Shown one piece after another: positions 52,968 to 61,568 of a stretch of 64,000 nucleotides of DNA (position 1 is its first letter; each line of letters opens with the position of its first letter). Source of the stretch: JACMLD01 sp047602295 (GTDB lineage Bacteria; Bacteroidota; Bacteroidia; Chitinophagales; Chitinophagaceae). The notes beneath the pieces are model-generated. The model saw only the letters and a list, made by a program, of their open reading frames with translations, was not told the origin of the DNA and ran no database searches. The DNA is taken from positions 2,542,001 to 2,606,000 of the forward strand of contig JASGHP010000001.1 in assembly GCA_047602295.1 (NCBI GenBank). The letters are read 5' to 3'. The translations under genes were made by a program, and so were the position numbers.

Positions 52968-54449
52968 ATGTTTACAGATGCTTCTGCAGCTACTATTGAT
53001 AGTGTAATGAAAAAATCATGGGATGCTTTTCATGCGTATAGAAAAATGCCATTGAAGAAGAGAGCTGCATTTATGCACGCCATTGCTACCGCATTAGAAA
53101 ATTCTGGTGATGCATTGATACAAACCGCTATGCAGGAAACCAATCTTCCCGAAGCAAGATTGAAAGGAGAAAGAGCACGTACTGTATTTCAGTTGAACAG
53201 TTATGCAGACGCCTGCGAAAAAGGAGAGTGGCTGGAAGCAAGAATTGATACAGCTATCCCTGATAAAACACCACCTAAGCCAGATATCAGGAAGATGCTG
53301 GTGCCGCTTGGCCCTGTGGTAGTTTTTGGTGCGAGTAATTTCCCATTTGCTTATTCAACCGCAGGTGGAGATACTGCTTGTGCTTTTGCAGCAGGTTGCC
53401 CTGTTGTTATAAAAGCACATCCCGCTCATGCACAAACATCAGAGATGGTAGCTGCTATTATTTTAAAAGCCGCTGCTGATTGCCAGATGCCCGATGGCAT
53501 ATTTGCGCATGTGCATGGCAGTGGGTTTGAAGTAGGCAAAGCTTTGGTAACGCATCCTTATACAAAAGCGGTTGGCTTTACTGGTTCTACTGCCGGTGGC
53601 AAACAATTATTTGATTGGGGCAACCAACGTAAAGAACCTATTCCGGTGTTTGCAGAAATGGGTAGCATCAACCCGGTTTTTCTATTGCCTGAAAAAATGA
53701 AACAGTCTGCAGCAGACGTTGCAAAAATGTATGCAGGCTCTATTACTTTGGGCGTGGGACAGTTTTGTACCAACCCGGGATTAATCATTGGTATAGAAAG
53801 CCCGGAACTGCAAACTTTCATTACAACATTAGGCAAAGAGATTGAACAGGTAGCTCCCGCTAAAATGTTGCACCCCGGCATTGCCAAAGCTTATACAGAA
53901 AAACGTGCCACCGCATTGTCGCAGCAAAATGTTTCTACTGTTGCGGAAGCTGCTGTTAAGCCAAAAGAAAATGAAGGCACTCCAACAATTGCTTCGGCCA
54001 GTGGTCAGGCATTTTTAAATAATCCTGTTTTACACCAGGAAGTATTTGGCCCTTATTCCATCGTTATCCGTTGCGCCAGCATGCAGGAAATGATTGAAGT
54101 GGTAAAACACCTGGAAGGACAGCTTACTGCTACATTGATGGCAACAGACAATGATATCATCAATAACAATGAACTGGTAGAAGAAGTACAAAATATTTGT
54201 GGACGTTTTATTCTAAACGGTGTTCCCACAGGTGTTGAAGTTTGCCTCAGTATGCAGCACGGCGGCCCTTATCCCGCTACTACAGACAGTCGTTTTACAT
54301 CTGTAGGTGCAGATGGCATTAAACGTTTTGCACGACCGGTTGCTTTTCAAAACTGGAGCAACAATTTATTGCCAGACGAATTGAAGAATGAAAATCCATT
54401 AGGCATCTGGAGAATGGTGAATAGCGAAATGAGTAAAGAAAGAATGTGA
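52968..54449 (+). CDS. NADP-dependent alpha-ketoglutarate semialdehyde dehydrogenase
   Basis: A 493-residue aldehyde dehydrogenase of the 2,5-dioxopentanoate/ketoglutaric semialdehyde DH subgroup, giving alpha-ketoglutarate. Catalytic Glu230 (AEMGSINPVF) and Cys267 (GQFCTNPG) are intact, and the cofactor region is VVVFGASNFPFAYSTAGGDTACAFAAG. The reduced residue length of its cofactor loop favours NADP+, but this is inferred. It lies 31 bp after GH140. A DadA-like gene, another possible hydroxyproline/pentose step, is 2 kb further. Confidence 0.9.
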   Translation: MFTDASAATIDSVMKKSWDAFHAYRKMPLKKRAAFMHAIATALENSGDALIQTAMQETNLPEARLKGERARTVFQLNSYADACEKGEWLEARIDTAIPDKTPPKPDIRKMLVPLGPVVVFGASNFPFAYSTAGGDTACAFAAGCPVVIKAHPAHAQTSEMVAAIILKAAADCQMPDGIFAHVHGSGFEVGKALVTHPYTKAVGFTGSTAGGKQLFDWGNQRKEPIPVFAEMGSINPVFLLPEKMKQSAADVAKMYAGSITLGVGQFCTNPGLIIGIESPELQTFITTLGKEIEQVAPAKMLHPGIAKAYTEKRATALSQQNVSTVAEAAVKPKENEGTPTIASASGQAFLNNPVLHQEVFGPYSIVIRCASMQEMIEVVKHLEGQLTATLMATDNDIINNNELVEEVQNICGRFILNGVPTGVEVCLSMQHGGPYPATTDSRFTSVGADGIKRFARPVAFQNWSNNLLPDELKNENPLGIWRMVNSEMSKERM

Positions 54450-54826
54450 CAAATGTGATAAATGTGATGAATGTGGAAATGCTTTTGCTTCGAGGATAGA
54501 ACGGAGATTGTTATGATTTTTATGATAAGGAGGATTAAATATTAGATTACGTTTGAAGCTCAAAATTCAAAGTCGTGAGTGAGCAGTCGTGAGTAGCGGC
54601 TGACTATTTGCAACTCCCCAATATAAATAACTCAACGGCGATCTCTTTTCCCTCCGTGAAAACCTCCTTTACCTCTGTGGTAAAAATTGCCGCGAATAAA
54701 GAATCATGAAAATCAAATGTGGAAATGTGATAAATGTGGCAAATGTGAAAATGCTTTTTCTGCACGTAACTCTTTTTCTCTTGTCCCCTGCGCTAAAAAG
54801 ATATATCGAAGCAAAAGACTTGTAGC
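54450..54826. repeat. Composite repeat region
   Basis: From 54450 to ~54480 ACAAATGTGATAAATGTGATG units; from 54570 GTCGTGAGTGAGCAGTCGTG then GGCTGACTATTTGCAACT; from 54642 to 54696 the CCCTCCGTGAAAACC...GTAAAAATTGCCGCGAA block; then AAATGTGGAAATGTG units to 54755. This matches, inverted, the order at 46318-46505. An open frame at 54687-54896 is composed of repeat and is not a gene. Confidence 0.75.
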
Positions 54827-54853
54827 TTATAGCTTGAGGCTTGCAGCTGCTTT
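54818..54853. repeat. AGCTGC-type repeat
   Basis: GACTTGTAGCTTATAGCTTG and GGCTTGCAGCTGC words at the 3' end of the sterol desaturase gene; the repeat reaches into its last codons (AAASLKL). Confidence 0.55.
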
Positions 54854-56086
54854 ACTACTAAACCATGCAGTAATTGCGATGGATGCAACTAGATAAACCA
54901 GCACTAAATACTTGATGCCCTTCCACAATGCAGCAGCTCCAAACCAATCTCCAGTTTTATACAATATGCCAATACCTAACACGGCTTTTGCAATTTCCCA
55001 GCCCAACGCAAAACGATTGCCATCCATTAATTCTGTAAGCGCATACACAAATAAAAAAATAAAGCCACCGTATACAAACATACCAGGACTGCCAATGGTT
55101 GCTATATTACCAAACAGGTAGCTTACAAACAGTAATAACAAAACCATCTGAATCCATATCCAGCGTGTAAAACCTTTTGTACCTATACCTGAATTGTATT
55201 TCTCAAAATGATAAACATCTTCAATTTTATATAATGGATATGCAGCTGCTACATCGGCAGGGCGCCAACCCGTAGGCATAAACCATATCCGTAGTTTGTC
55301 TTTTATGTTTTTGGTATGCCATGCATCTTTTGCTAACAGCCATACATGAACGAAATTAATCTTCACCGGGTTCCAGGTTTGCACAGGCCGGGTAATGCCA
55401 TATACAGGCGGCGCAGTAGCCAACTCTTCCTGGAAAGAACCAAATAGTTTGTCCCAGAAAATAAAAATCTGCCCGTAGTTTTTATCAATGTATTCTTTGT
55501 TGATGGCATGATGCACCCGGTGATGAGAAGGCGTAACAATAATCTTTTCCAGCCAACCCATTTTATTAATGTGGCGGGTATGATACCAGAATTGCGCAAA
55601 CAAATGAAGCGGTGCAACTATAGCAATTACTTTTGCCGGCACACCCAGTAATGCAGCAGGCAGTAAGAAAACAACAAATATTTTTGCCACAGATGAAATG
55701 CTTTGTCGCAATGCACATGCTAAATTGAATTCTTCACTGCTGTGGTGAATAATATGTCCGTTCCAGAAAAAGTTAACTACATGTTGTACGCGGTGTGTCC
55801 AGTAGCCTGCAAAATCAAGCGCTATAAAAGCAGCCAGGTAAACCCAGAATGTAGATTTGATGTGTACCAGCGCCAGGTGTTCTTCCATCCATGCATAAGA
55901 AATGATGACAAGGCTTAAACCCAATACATCTTTGGTTACATTGGTAACGCCAGAGCTCAGGCTGCTAATCATGTCCATATTGCTCACCGTGTCATTGCCT
56001 TTATGCCATCCCCACCATTTTTCAAACAATACCAATAGCAGGAATATGGGCATGGCAATCAGCAATATTTTTCCGTAGGCTTCCAT
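54827..56086 (-). CDS. Sterol desaturase/AGMO-like fatty acid hydroxylase family protein
   Basis: A 419-residue membrane oxygenase of the fatty-acid-hydroxylase superfamily with di-iron ligands HRVQH, HIIHHSSEE and HHRVHH (the His boxes HxxxH, HxxHH and HxxHH), and several helices on both sides of the catalytic part. It resembles the alkylglycerol monooxygenase (AGMO) subgroup in layout. Bacterial substrates are mostly unknown. The frame begins at a TTG (56098); the ATG at 56086 is preferred. The C-terminal codons lie in the AGCT-type repeat. Confidence 0.9.
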   Translation of the reverse strand: MEAYGKILLIAMPIFLLLVLFEKWWGWHKGNDTVSNMDMISSLSSGVTNVTKDVLGLSLVIISYAWMEEHLALVHIKSTFWVYLAAFIALDFAGYWTHRVQHVVNFFWNGHIIHHSSEEFNLACALRQSISSVAKIFVVFLLPAALLGVPAKVIAIVAPLHLFAQFWYHTRHINKMGWLEKIIVTPSHHRVHHAINKEYIDKNYGQIFIFWDKLFGSFQEELATAPPVYGITRPVQTWNPVKINFVHVWLLAKDAWHTKNIKDKLRIWFMPTGWRPADVAAAYPLYKIEDVYHFEKYNSGIGTKGFTRWIWIQMVLLLLFVSYLFGNIATIGSPGMFVYGGFIFLFVYALTELMDGNRFALGWEIAKAVLGIGILYKTGDWFGAAALWKGIKYLVLVYLVASIAITAWFSSKAAASLKL

Positions 56087-56205
56087 ACAGCAAAACAATC
56101 TTTGCTTAAAGTTACTACAATTTGCGGCCCAGCCTGGTAAAACTGACCCGGATCAAATCCCGGATGCAGCACCAATTTCATTGAATAAGATATGCAACAT
56201 ACCAA

Positions 56206-56517
56206 GCCCTGAAAGGGAGATATACAAATGCGAGGGGTGAAGCCCCTCGCACAATAGCAAAGTAACGTTGCGAAAATTTGAGAAACCCTGGTTTTCTTAT
56301 TGAGAATTATGCTCCAGTTTTTTCATGCATATAACAGAGCCCTGAAAGGGCGATATATGCCTGCGAGGGGTGAAGCCCTTCGCACGATAGCAAAGCAACC
56401 TGTTCCCTAATCGCGAATTAACCTGCCAAGATTTTCATACAACATACTAAGCCCTAAAAGGGCGGTATATACCTGCGAGGGGTGAAGCCCTTCGCAACGA
56501 TAATGAAGCCCCTCGCA
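56206..56517. repeat. Triple palindromic element (REP/MITE-like)
   Basis: Three tandem copies start GCCCTGAAAGGG or GCCCTAAAAGGGC at 56206, 56340 and 56451, each followed after a short spacer by a hairpin with arms GCGAGGGG and CCCCTCGC or CCCTTCGC (56230-56250, 56363-56383, 56475-56495). An extra half element ends at 56517. Spacing is 134 and 111 bp. No REP-associated transposase gene is in the window. Confidence 0.85.
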
Positions 56518-56545
56518 CCATGCGCCAGCTTTGCCTTTTAGCAGG

Positions 56546-56553
56546 TATATTTG
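56546..56553 (+). promoter_or_regulatory. -7 promoter element for the DadA-like gene
   Basis: TATATTTG fits TAnnTTTG and is 22 bp before the ATG at 56576. A TTTG at 56530-56533 lies too close to serve as the -33 element. Confidence 0.4.
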
Positions 56554-56575
56554 CACTTTCTCTTAATAAACTTAC

Positions 56576-57823
56576 ATGAAAGCAGTTGTTATTGGCGGTG
56601 GTATTATCGGCCTTAGTTCGGCATATTATTTACAGCAATCGGGTTGGCAGGTAACGGTTTTGGATAAAGAAGATTTTCTAAACAATTGCTCTTATGGCAA
56701 TGCCGGTTATGTTTGTCCCAGTCATTTTATTCCGCTGGCAACACCTGGCATTGTAAAACAGGGATTCAAATGGATGTTTGATTCTAAGAGTCCTTTCTAT
56801 GTGCAGCCTCGTTTAAATGGAGCGTTGATTGATTGGGGCATGAAATTCATGCGCAGTGCTACGCCTGAAAAGGTAGAAGCTGCCGCGGTGCCGTTGAAAG
56901 ACATCGCTGTTATCAGTCAGAAAGAATACGAGCTCTGGACAAAAATTCCTGCTTTCGATTTTGCTTATGAACATAAAGGACTACTGGAAATATTCCAGAC
57001 TGAGAAAGTGGCTGAACATGCAGCACATATAGTAGAAAAAGGAAAAGAACTCGGCCTTGATGTGGACTTGCTGAGTTACGATGAATTAATCAAGTTGGAG
57101 CCGCAAACAAAAATAAATGGTATTGGCGCTATTCTTTTTCGTTGCGATGCGCATTTGTATCCCAATAAATTAATGAAAGGATTGATTGCATTGCTAAAAG
57201 AAAGAGGCGTGCAATTGATAGCAAATGAAGGGGTAACAGGTTTTGAAAAGGATGGCAATCGCATTCACAAAGTAATCACTAGCAAAAATGTTTATGAAGC
57301 GGATACGGTAGTAATAGCTACTGGTTCATGGAGCCGCGAAGTATCGGCTATGTTGCAAACAAAAATACCACTGGTACCGGGCCGCGGTTATTCAGTTACA
57401 TTGGAAGACAGTCCGTATAAACTCAATCATCCTGCTATATTGGTAGAAGGGAGAACAGCGGTAACACCGATGGATGGCAATAAGATCCGTTTTGGTGGCA
57501 CTATGGAAATTACATCTACTGCCACACCGCCGCGCCTCAATCGTGTGCAGGGCATACTCAATGCAGTAAAGCGCTTTTTCCCGGAGTTTGATGTGCCTAT
57601 GCCGGCTGCTGAAAAAATATGGTACGGCTACCGGCCTTGTTCTGCAGATGGATTGCCTTATATTGGACGTACCAAAAAATGGAAGAACGTGGTGATTGCT
57701 ACTGGTCATTCTATGTTGGGACTTAGCTTAGGTGCAGGCACGGGCAAACTGGTAAATGAAATAGTAAACGAACAGCCGTCCAGTATGGACATGCGGCCAT
57801 TTGAAGTAGAACGATTTGGATAA
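56576..57823 (+). CDS. FAD-dependent D-amino acid dehydrogenase (DadA-like)
   Basis: A 415-residue flavoprotein of the DAO family. The FAD-binding GGGIIGLSSAYYLQQSGWQV starts at residue 7; the middle carries QTKIPLVPGRGYSVTLED, and the C-terminus has PYIGRTKKWKNVVIATGHSMLGLSLGAGTGKLV (second FAD contact, given in part: VVIATGHSMLGLSLG). Members oxidise D-amino acids or D-hydroxyproline. The alpha-ketoglutarate semialdehyde dehydrogenase 2 kb upstream makes hydroxyproline breakdown possible, but epimerase and deaminase genes are not in this window. Confidence 0.9.
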   Translation: MKAVVIGGGIIGLSSAYYLQQSGWQVTVLDKEDFLNNCSYGNAGYVCPSHFIPLATPGIVKQGFKWMFDSKSPFYVQPRLNGALIDWGMKFMRSATPEKVEAAAVPLKDIAVISQKEYELWTKIPAFDFAYEHKGLLEIFQTEKVAEHAAHIVEKGKELGLDVDLLSYDELIKLEPQTKINGIGAILFRCDAHLYPNKLMKGLIALLKERGVQLIANEGVTGFEKDGNRIHKVITSKNVYEADTVVIATGSWSREVSAMLQTKIPLVPGRGYSVTLEDSPYKLNHPAILVEGRTAVTPMDGNKIRFGGTMEITSTATPPRLNRVQGILNAVKRFFPEFDVPMPAAEKIWYGYRPCSADGLPYIGRTKKWKNVVIATGHSMLGLSLGAGTGKLVNEIVNEQPSSMDMRPFEVERFG

Positions 57824-57998
57824 ATGTTATTGAACCAGCGTTTGTAACATAGATGGATCATTGTTGCGCTGTGTCCCGTACAGAATGTCGGGAACGCTCC
57901 TTTCAACAGTTGGTACATTGAGGATCGTCTTTAGTGCAGCAGGCTTTTTGTGGGAAACAGTCACTTATTCTAACGACACAAAAAATAAAACTTCAGCC

Positions 57999-58835
57999 AT
58001 GTATAAAAAACTCACCCTCGTATTATTTACTTTGTTTTGCTGCCTGCCATTTACACGTTCCATGGCACAGGAACATTCGCTTACCAAATTATGGCAAACA
58101 GATACTTTATTAAAAGTGCCCGAGTCTGTTTTGTTTGATGGCGGTGCAAAAGTTTTATACGTTTCAAATATAGATGGTCAGCCCTGGGAGAAAGATGGAA
58201 AAGGATCTGTAGGCAAAGTTGGACTGGATGGTAAAATCATTGCAGTGGATTGGGTTGCCGGGTTGAATGCACCCAAAGGAATGGGCATGTACAAAAACAA
58301 CCTGTACGTGGCAGATGTTGAGGAGGTTGTTGTAATTGATATTGCCAAAGGAGCTATTGCAAAAAAAATACCTGTAGAAGGCGCACAGGGATTGAATGAT
58401 ATTTCTGTTGATAAGAAGGGCAAAGTGTATGTAACAGATTCCAAAACAGGAAAAATTTATGCGCTTGAACAGGATAAATTTGTTTTGTATGCGCAGGATT
58501 TAAAAGGTCTTAATGGCGTGTTAGCAGTTGGCAACGACGTGTATGCCGTAGCTGCCGGGGCTTTGTATAAAGTAGCACCAGATAAAACTGCTACTAAACT
58601 TGCAGAAGGTATGGAGCCCGCCACAGATGGTGTTGAAGAGGTTGCTCCCAATGAGTTTCTGGTGTCTGTATGGAACGGCGTGGTGTATTATGTAAAAGAA
58701 GGTAAAGCGCAGGTTTTAATAGATACCAGGGAGCAGAAAAGCAATACAGCAGATATTGGCTACGACTCTAAAACAAAAACAGTGTATGTGCCTACATTCT
58801 ATAAAAATTCCATTGCAGCCTATTCATTAAAATAG
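57999..58835 (+). CDS. Secreted SMP-30/gluconolactonase-like beta-propeller protein
   Basis: A ~278-residue exported protein with signal peptide (LTLVLFTLFCCLPFTRSMAQ). Six propeller blades carry the SMP-30-type repeats: KVPESVLFDGGAKVLYVSNIDG, GLNAPKGMGMYKNNLYVAD, GLNDISVDKKGKVYVTDSKTGKIYAL and EPATDGVEEV. The family ranges from lactonases to strictosidine-synthase-like binders. The frame is open upstream to 57861, but the ATG at 57999 gives the signal peptide. Substrate unknown. Confidence 0.87.
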   Translation: MYKKLTLVLFTLFCCLPFTRSMAQEHSLTKLWQTDTLLKVPESVLFDGGAKVLYVSNIDGQPWEKDGKGSVGKVGLDGKIIAVDWVAGLNAPKGMGMYKNNLYVADVEEVVVIDIAKGAIAKKIPVEGAQGLNDISVDKKGKVYVTDSKTGKIYALEQDKFVLYAQDLKGLNGVLAVGNDVYAVAAGALYKVAPDKTATKLAEGMEPATDGVEEVAPNEFLVSVWNGVVYYVKEGKAQVLIDTREQKSNTADIGYDSKTKTVYVPTFYKNSIAAYSLK

Positions 58836-58897
58836 TTGTACTGCCGGCAAACAATCTGCCTGCATTTTTGTAAAGTGTTTTATATTTTCATTTTTGT

Positions 58898-60496
58898 ATG
58901 GACTGTACTTCTTCACGTTTACAATACAGCGAGACCGGATATTTTTCTAAGATTATTACAGATTATTTGAAGCAGGAGCCAGCACTTGCTCCTTTTTACC
59001 AGCATAAGCCTGACATGGATGGCGTGAAAGCCGCTATTGCTGCAAGAAAACAGTTTGGCAACCATCATCGTGCAGCATTGGTAGATGCAATGGAAAAGCA
59101 ATACAGCATTGTGCAAACAAGCGCTGCTGTAAAAGAGAACCTGCGCCTGTTGCTGGATGATAATACATTTACCATTACTACGGCACACCAGCCGGTTATT
59201 TTTACAGGTACACTATATTTTGTTTATAAAATATTACATGTTATAAAACTGACGGCTGCTTTTAAAACGCAACTGCCGCAATACAATTTTGTACCGGTAT
59301 TTTATATGGGCAGTGAAGATGCAGACCTGGATGAATTAGGCAGCATCTGGTTGGGCGGAGAAAAACTCACCTGGGATACAAAACAAACCGGTGCAGTGGG
59401 CAGGATGAAAACAGCGGGCCTGGAAAAAATAATTACACGCATAGAAGGCGAGCTTTCTGTTCAGCCTTATGGAAAAGAATTGTTGCAGTTATTGAAAGAC
59501 TGCTATTTCAATAGCAACGATATTCAAACTGCTACTTTCAAATTAATTGATGCGCTGTTTTCTCGCTTTGGGTTGATTGTATTAATACCGGATAACCCTT
59601 TGTTGAAAAAAATAATGGTCCCGGTGTTTGAAGAAGATCTTTTCAAACAAACATCTTCTGCTATTGCAGAAAAGACAATTGAATCATTGTCGGCACATTA
59701 TAAAGTGCAGGCGCACCCCAGGGCCATCAATCTTTTTTATTTAAAGGATGATATAAGAGAACGTATAGAAAAAACGGAAACTGGTTGGCAGGTAGTTGGT
59801 AAAGACATTCATTTTACAGAAGCATCACTGCGCAAAGAACTGGCAGAGCATCCGGAAAGGTTTAGCCCCAATGTAATTTTGAGAGGGCTTTTCCAGGAAA
59901 CCATTCTGCCCAATATATTATTTATAGGCGGGGGAGGAGAGCTGGCCTATTGGTTAGAGCTTAAAGATATTTTTGTTCATTATAAAGTGCCATACCCAAT
60001 ATTAGTGGTGCGTAACTCTTTTTTAATTGTAGAAAAGAAATGGCAGGATAAAATTAAACGCCTGGGATTTTGCGAGAAAGACTTCTTTAAGCCAGCTCAG
60101 GAACTGCTGAACAGGTTGGTAAGAAGCAAAGGTGGAGATACTTTGCAATTGGAAAATGAGCTGGAGTCTGTAAAAGCTTTTTATGGAGAGTTGAAAGCAA
60201 AAGCCGGCGCCATAGATAGCACACTGGAAAAACACATTGAAGCCTTGCGTGCAAAAGCCACCAGGCCCTTGTATGAGCTGGAGAAAAAAATGTTGCGGGC
60301 AGAAAAAAGAAAATATAAAGATCAATCCACACAAATACAAGCCACAAAAGCAGCATTGTTTCCCAATAATAGTTTGCAGGAACGCATAGAAAACTTTATG
60401 CCTTATTATGCAAAATGGGGCACCAAGTTTATTGACATGCTTTATGATAACTCATTGGCGCTGGAGCAGGAGTTCTACATTTTGGATGAGCAATAG
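58898..60496 (+). CDS. bshC: Bacillithiol biosynthesis cysteine-adding enzyme BshC
   Basis: A 532-residue enzyme thought to attach cysteine to glucosaminyl-malate, the last step of bacillithiol formation. The BshC N-terminus (SKIITDYLKQEPALAPFY), HQPVIFTGTLYFVYKILHVIKLT, YMGSEDADLDELGSIWL and GGGGELAYWLELK are family marks. A C-terminal coiled coil (LENELESVKAFYGELKAKAG) follows. bshA and bshB are not in the window. No independent activity data exist for this assignment. Confidence 0.93.
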   Translation: MDCTSSRLQYSETGYFSKIITDYLKQEPALAPFYQHKPDMDGVKAAIAARKQFGNHHRAALVDAMEKQYSIVQTSAAVKENLRLLLDDNTFTITTAHQPVIFTGTLYFVYKILHVIKLTAAFKTQLPQYNFVPVFYMGSEDADLDELGSIWLGGEKLTWDTKQTGAVGRMKTAGLEKIITRIEGELSVQPYGKELLQLLKDCYFNSNDIQTATFKLIDALFSRFGLIVLIPDNPLLKKIMVPVFEEDLFKQTSSAIAEKTIESLSAHYKVQAHPRAINLFYLKDDIRERIEKTETGWQVVGKDIHFTEASLRKELAEHPERFSPNVILRGLFQETILPNILFIGGGGELAYWLELKDIFVHYKVPYPILVVRNSFLIVEKKWQDKIKRLGFCEKDFFKPAQELLNRLVRSKGGDTLQLENELESVKAFYGELKAKAGAIDSTLEKHIEALRAKATRPLYELEKKMLRAEKRKYKDQSTQIQATKAALFPNNSLQERIENFMPYYAKWGTKFIDMLYDNSLALEQEFYILDEQ

Positions 60497-60562
60497 AATT
60501 TATGGAACCTGTTTATCTTACGATGCATAATGAAAGATGCAGTCTTATACAATCGATACGCT

Positions 60563-61519
60563 CTATTTTGATGAGGGATTCATCCAAACAACTTTTTGCT
60601 CAGGTTGATGTTCTTTGCCAATAATGTCTCTGTATAGATCTGGCCTGCGGGCTTTTATGTAGCGATGGCCGCCGGCCTGTGTTAACTTTTCTCGTGTAAG
60701 GGTAGCCGTTACAAAGCTGTCTTCAAACGTTCTGCACTCTGCTAAAACATCTCCAAATGGATCAATAATCATGGAACAACCGTTCTTTAATTGATCATCA
60801 TCCATTCCGATAGGATTTGAAAAAACAGTATAGATGCCATTGTCGTAAGATCTTGCAGGTAACCATTTCATCAACCAGTCGCGACCTTTCATGCCGTCAA
60901 ATTCCAATCTTAAAGAAGTAGGATCGACTTCACGGTTTTGCCACAATGCCGGATCTACAAAACCCGCACCCGGTCGTGTAGATGGTGTGCACATAGTTAC
61001 GTGCGGCATAAAAATAATTTCTGCTCCCAGTAAAGTAGTAGCTCTTACGTTTTCAATAACGTTATTATCATAGCAAATAAGGATACCACATTTCCAGCCA
61101 TGTATATCAAAAACGCAATAGCTGTCACCAGGTATCAGATGTGGATTGATAAAAGGATGTAGCTTCCTGTATTTTGCAACCAATCCATTTTTGTCAACAC
61201 ATACATAAGCCTTGAATAAATCATCGTTTTGATCTTTTTCAAATAAACCGGCAAGTATAATTATATTGTTTTCCCTGGCAATTGCTGTAAGGCGTTTTAT
61301 GCTTGGTCCATCGGGTATGTGTTCTGCAATCAATAGCATTTGTTCTTTAGATAACTTCCTCGCAAAAGTATAACCAGTAACAGAGCATTCATGAAAAGCA
61401 ATGGCTTGCACACCTGCATTTGCAGCCTGCCTGGAAAGCTTTTCTATAACAGAGAGATTGTATTGTTTGTCGCCACTTTTATTTTCAAACTGGGCGGTAG
61501 CAATTTTTAAATGTTGCAT
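60563..61519 (-). CDS. Carbon-nitrogen hydrolase (nitrilase superfamily)
   Basis: A 318-residue amidase/nitrilase-fold enzyme. The Glu-Lys-Cys triad is present: Glu44 (AFHECSVTGY), Lys119 (KYRKLHPF) and Cys149 (GILICYDNNVIEN). The C-terminal half has GCSMIIDPFGDVLAEC. Members cleave amides, N-carbamoyl groups or nitriles. It starts 50 bp after the YUCCA-like gene in a three-gene minus-strand operon with a TetX-like monooxygenase first. Confidence 0.92.
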   Translation of the reverse strand: MQHLKIATAQFENKSGDKQYNLSVIEKLSRQAANAGVQAIAFHECSVTGYTFARKLSKEQMLLIAEHIPDGPSIKRLTAIARENNIIILAGLFEKDQNDDLFKAYVCVDKNGLVAKYRKLHPFINPHLIPGDSYCVFDIHGWKCGILICYDNNVIENVRATTLLGAEIIFMPHVTMCTPSTRPGAGFVDPALWQNREVDPTSLRLEFDGMKGRDWLMKWLPARSYDNGIYTVFSNPIGMDDDQLKNGCSMIIDPFGDVLAECRTFEDSFVTATLTREKLTQAGGHRYIKARRPDLYRDIIGKEHQPEQKVVWMNPSSK

Positions 61520-61568
61520 GAAACTTTTATTGGCTTGTGTATTTGAATAAGGTTAGTAACTGCAGCGA

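Noticed and set aside
54687..54896. A 69-codon open frame with Cys-rich start
   Set aside because: Its coding sequence is made of ATGTGG-type and AGCT-type repeats and runs into the 3' end of the sterol desaturase gene.
56206..56517. tRNA or structured RNA gene
   Set aside because: The hairpins are simple palindromes in three near-identical copies with no cloverleaf or CCA end.
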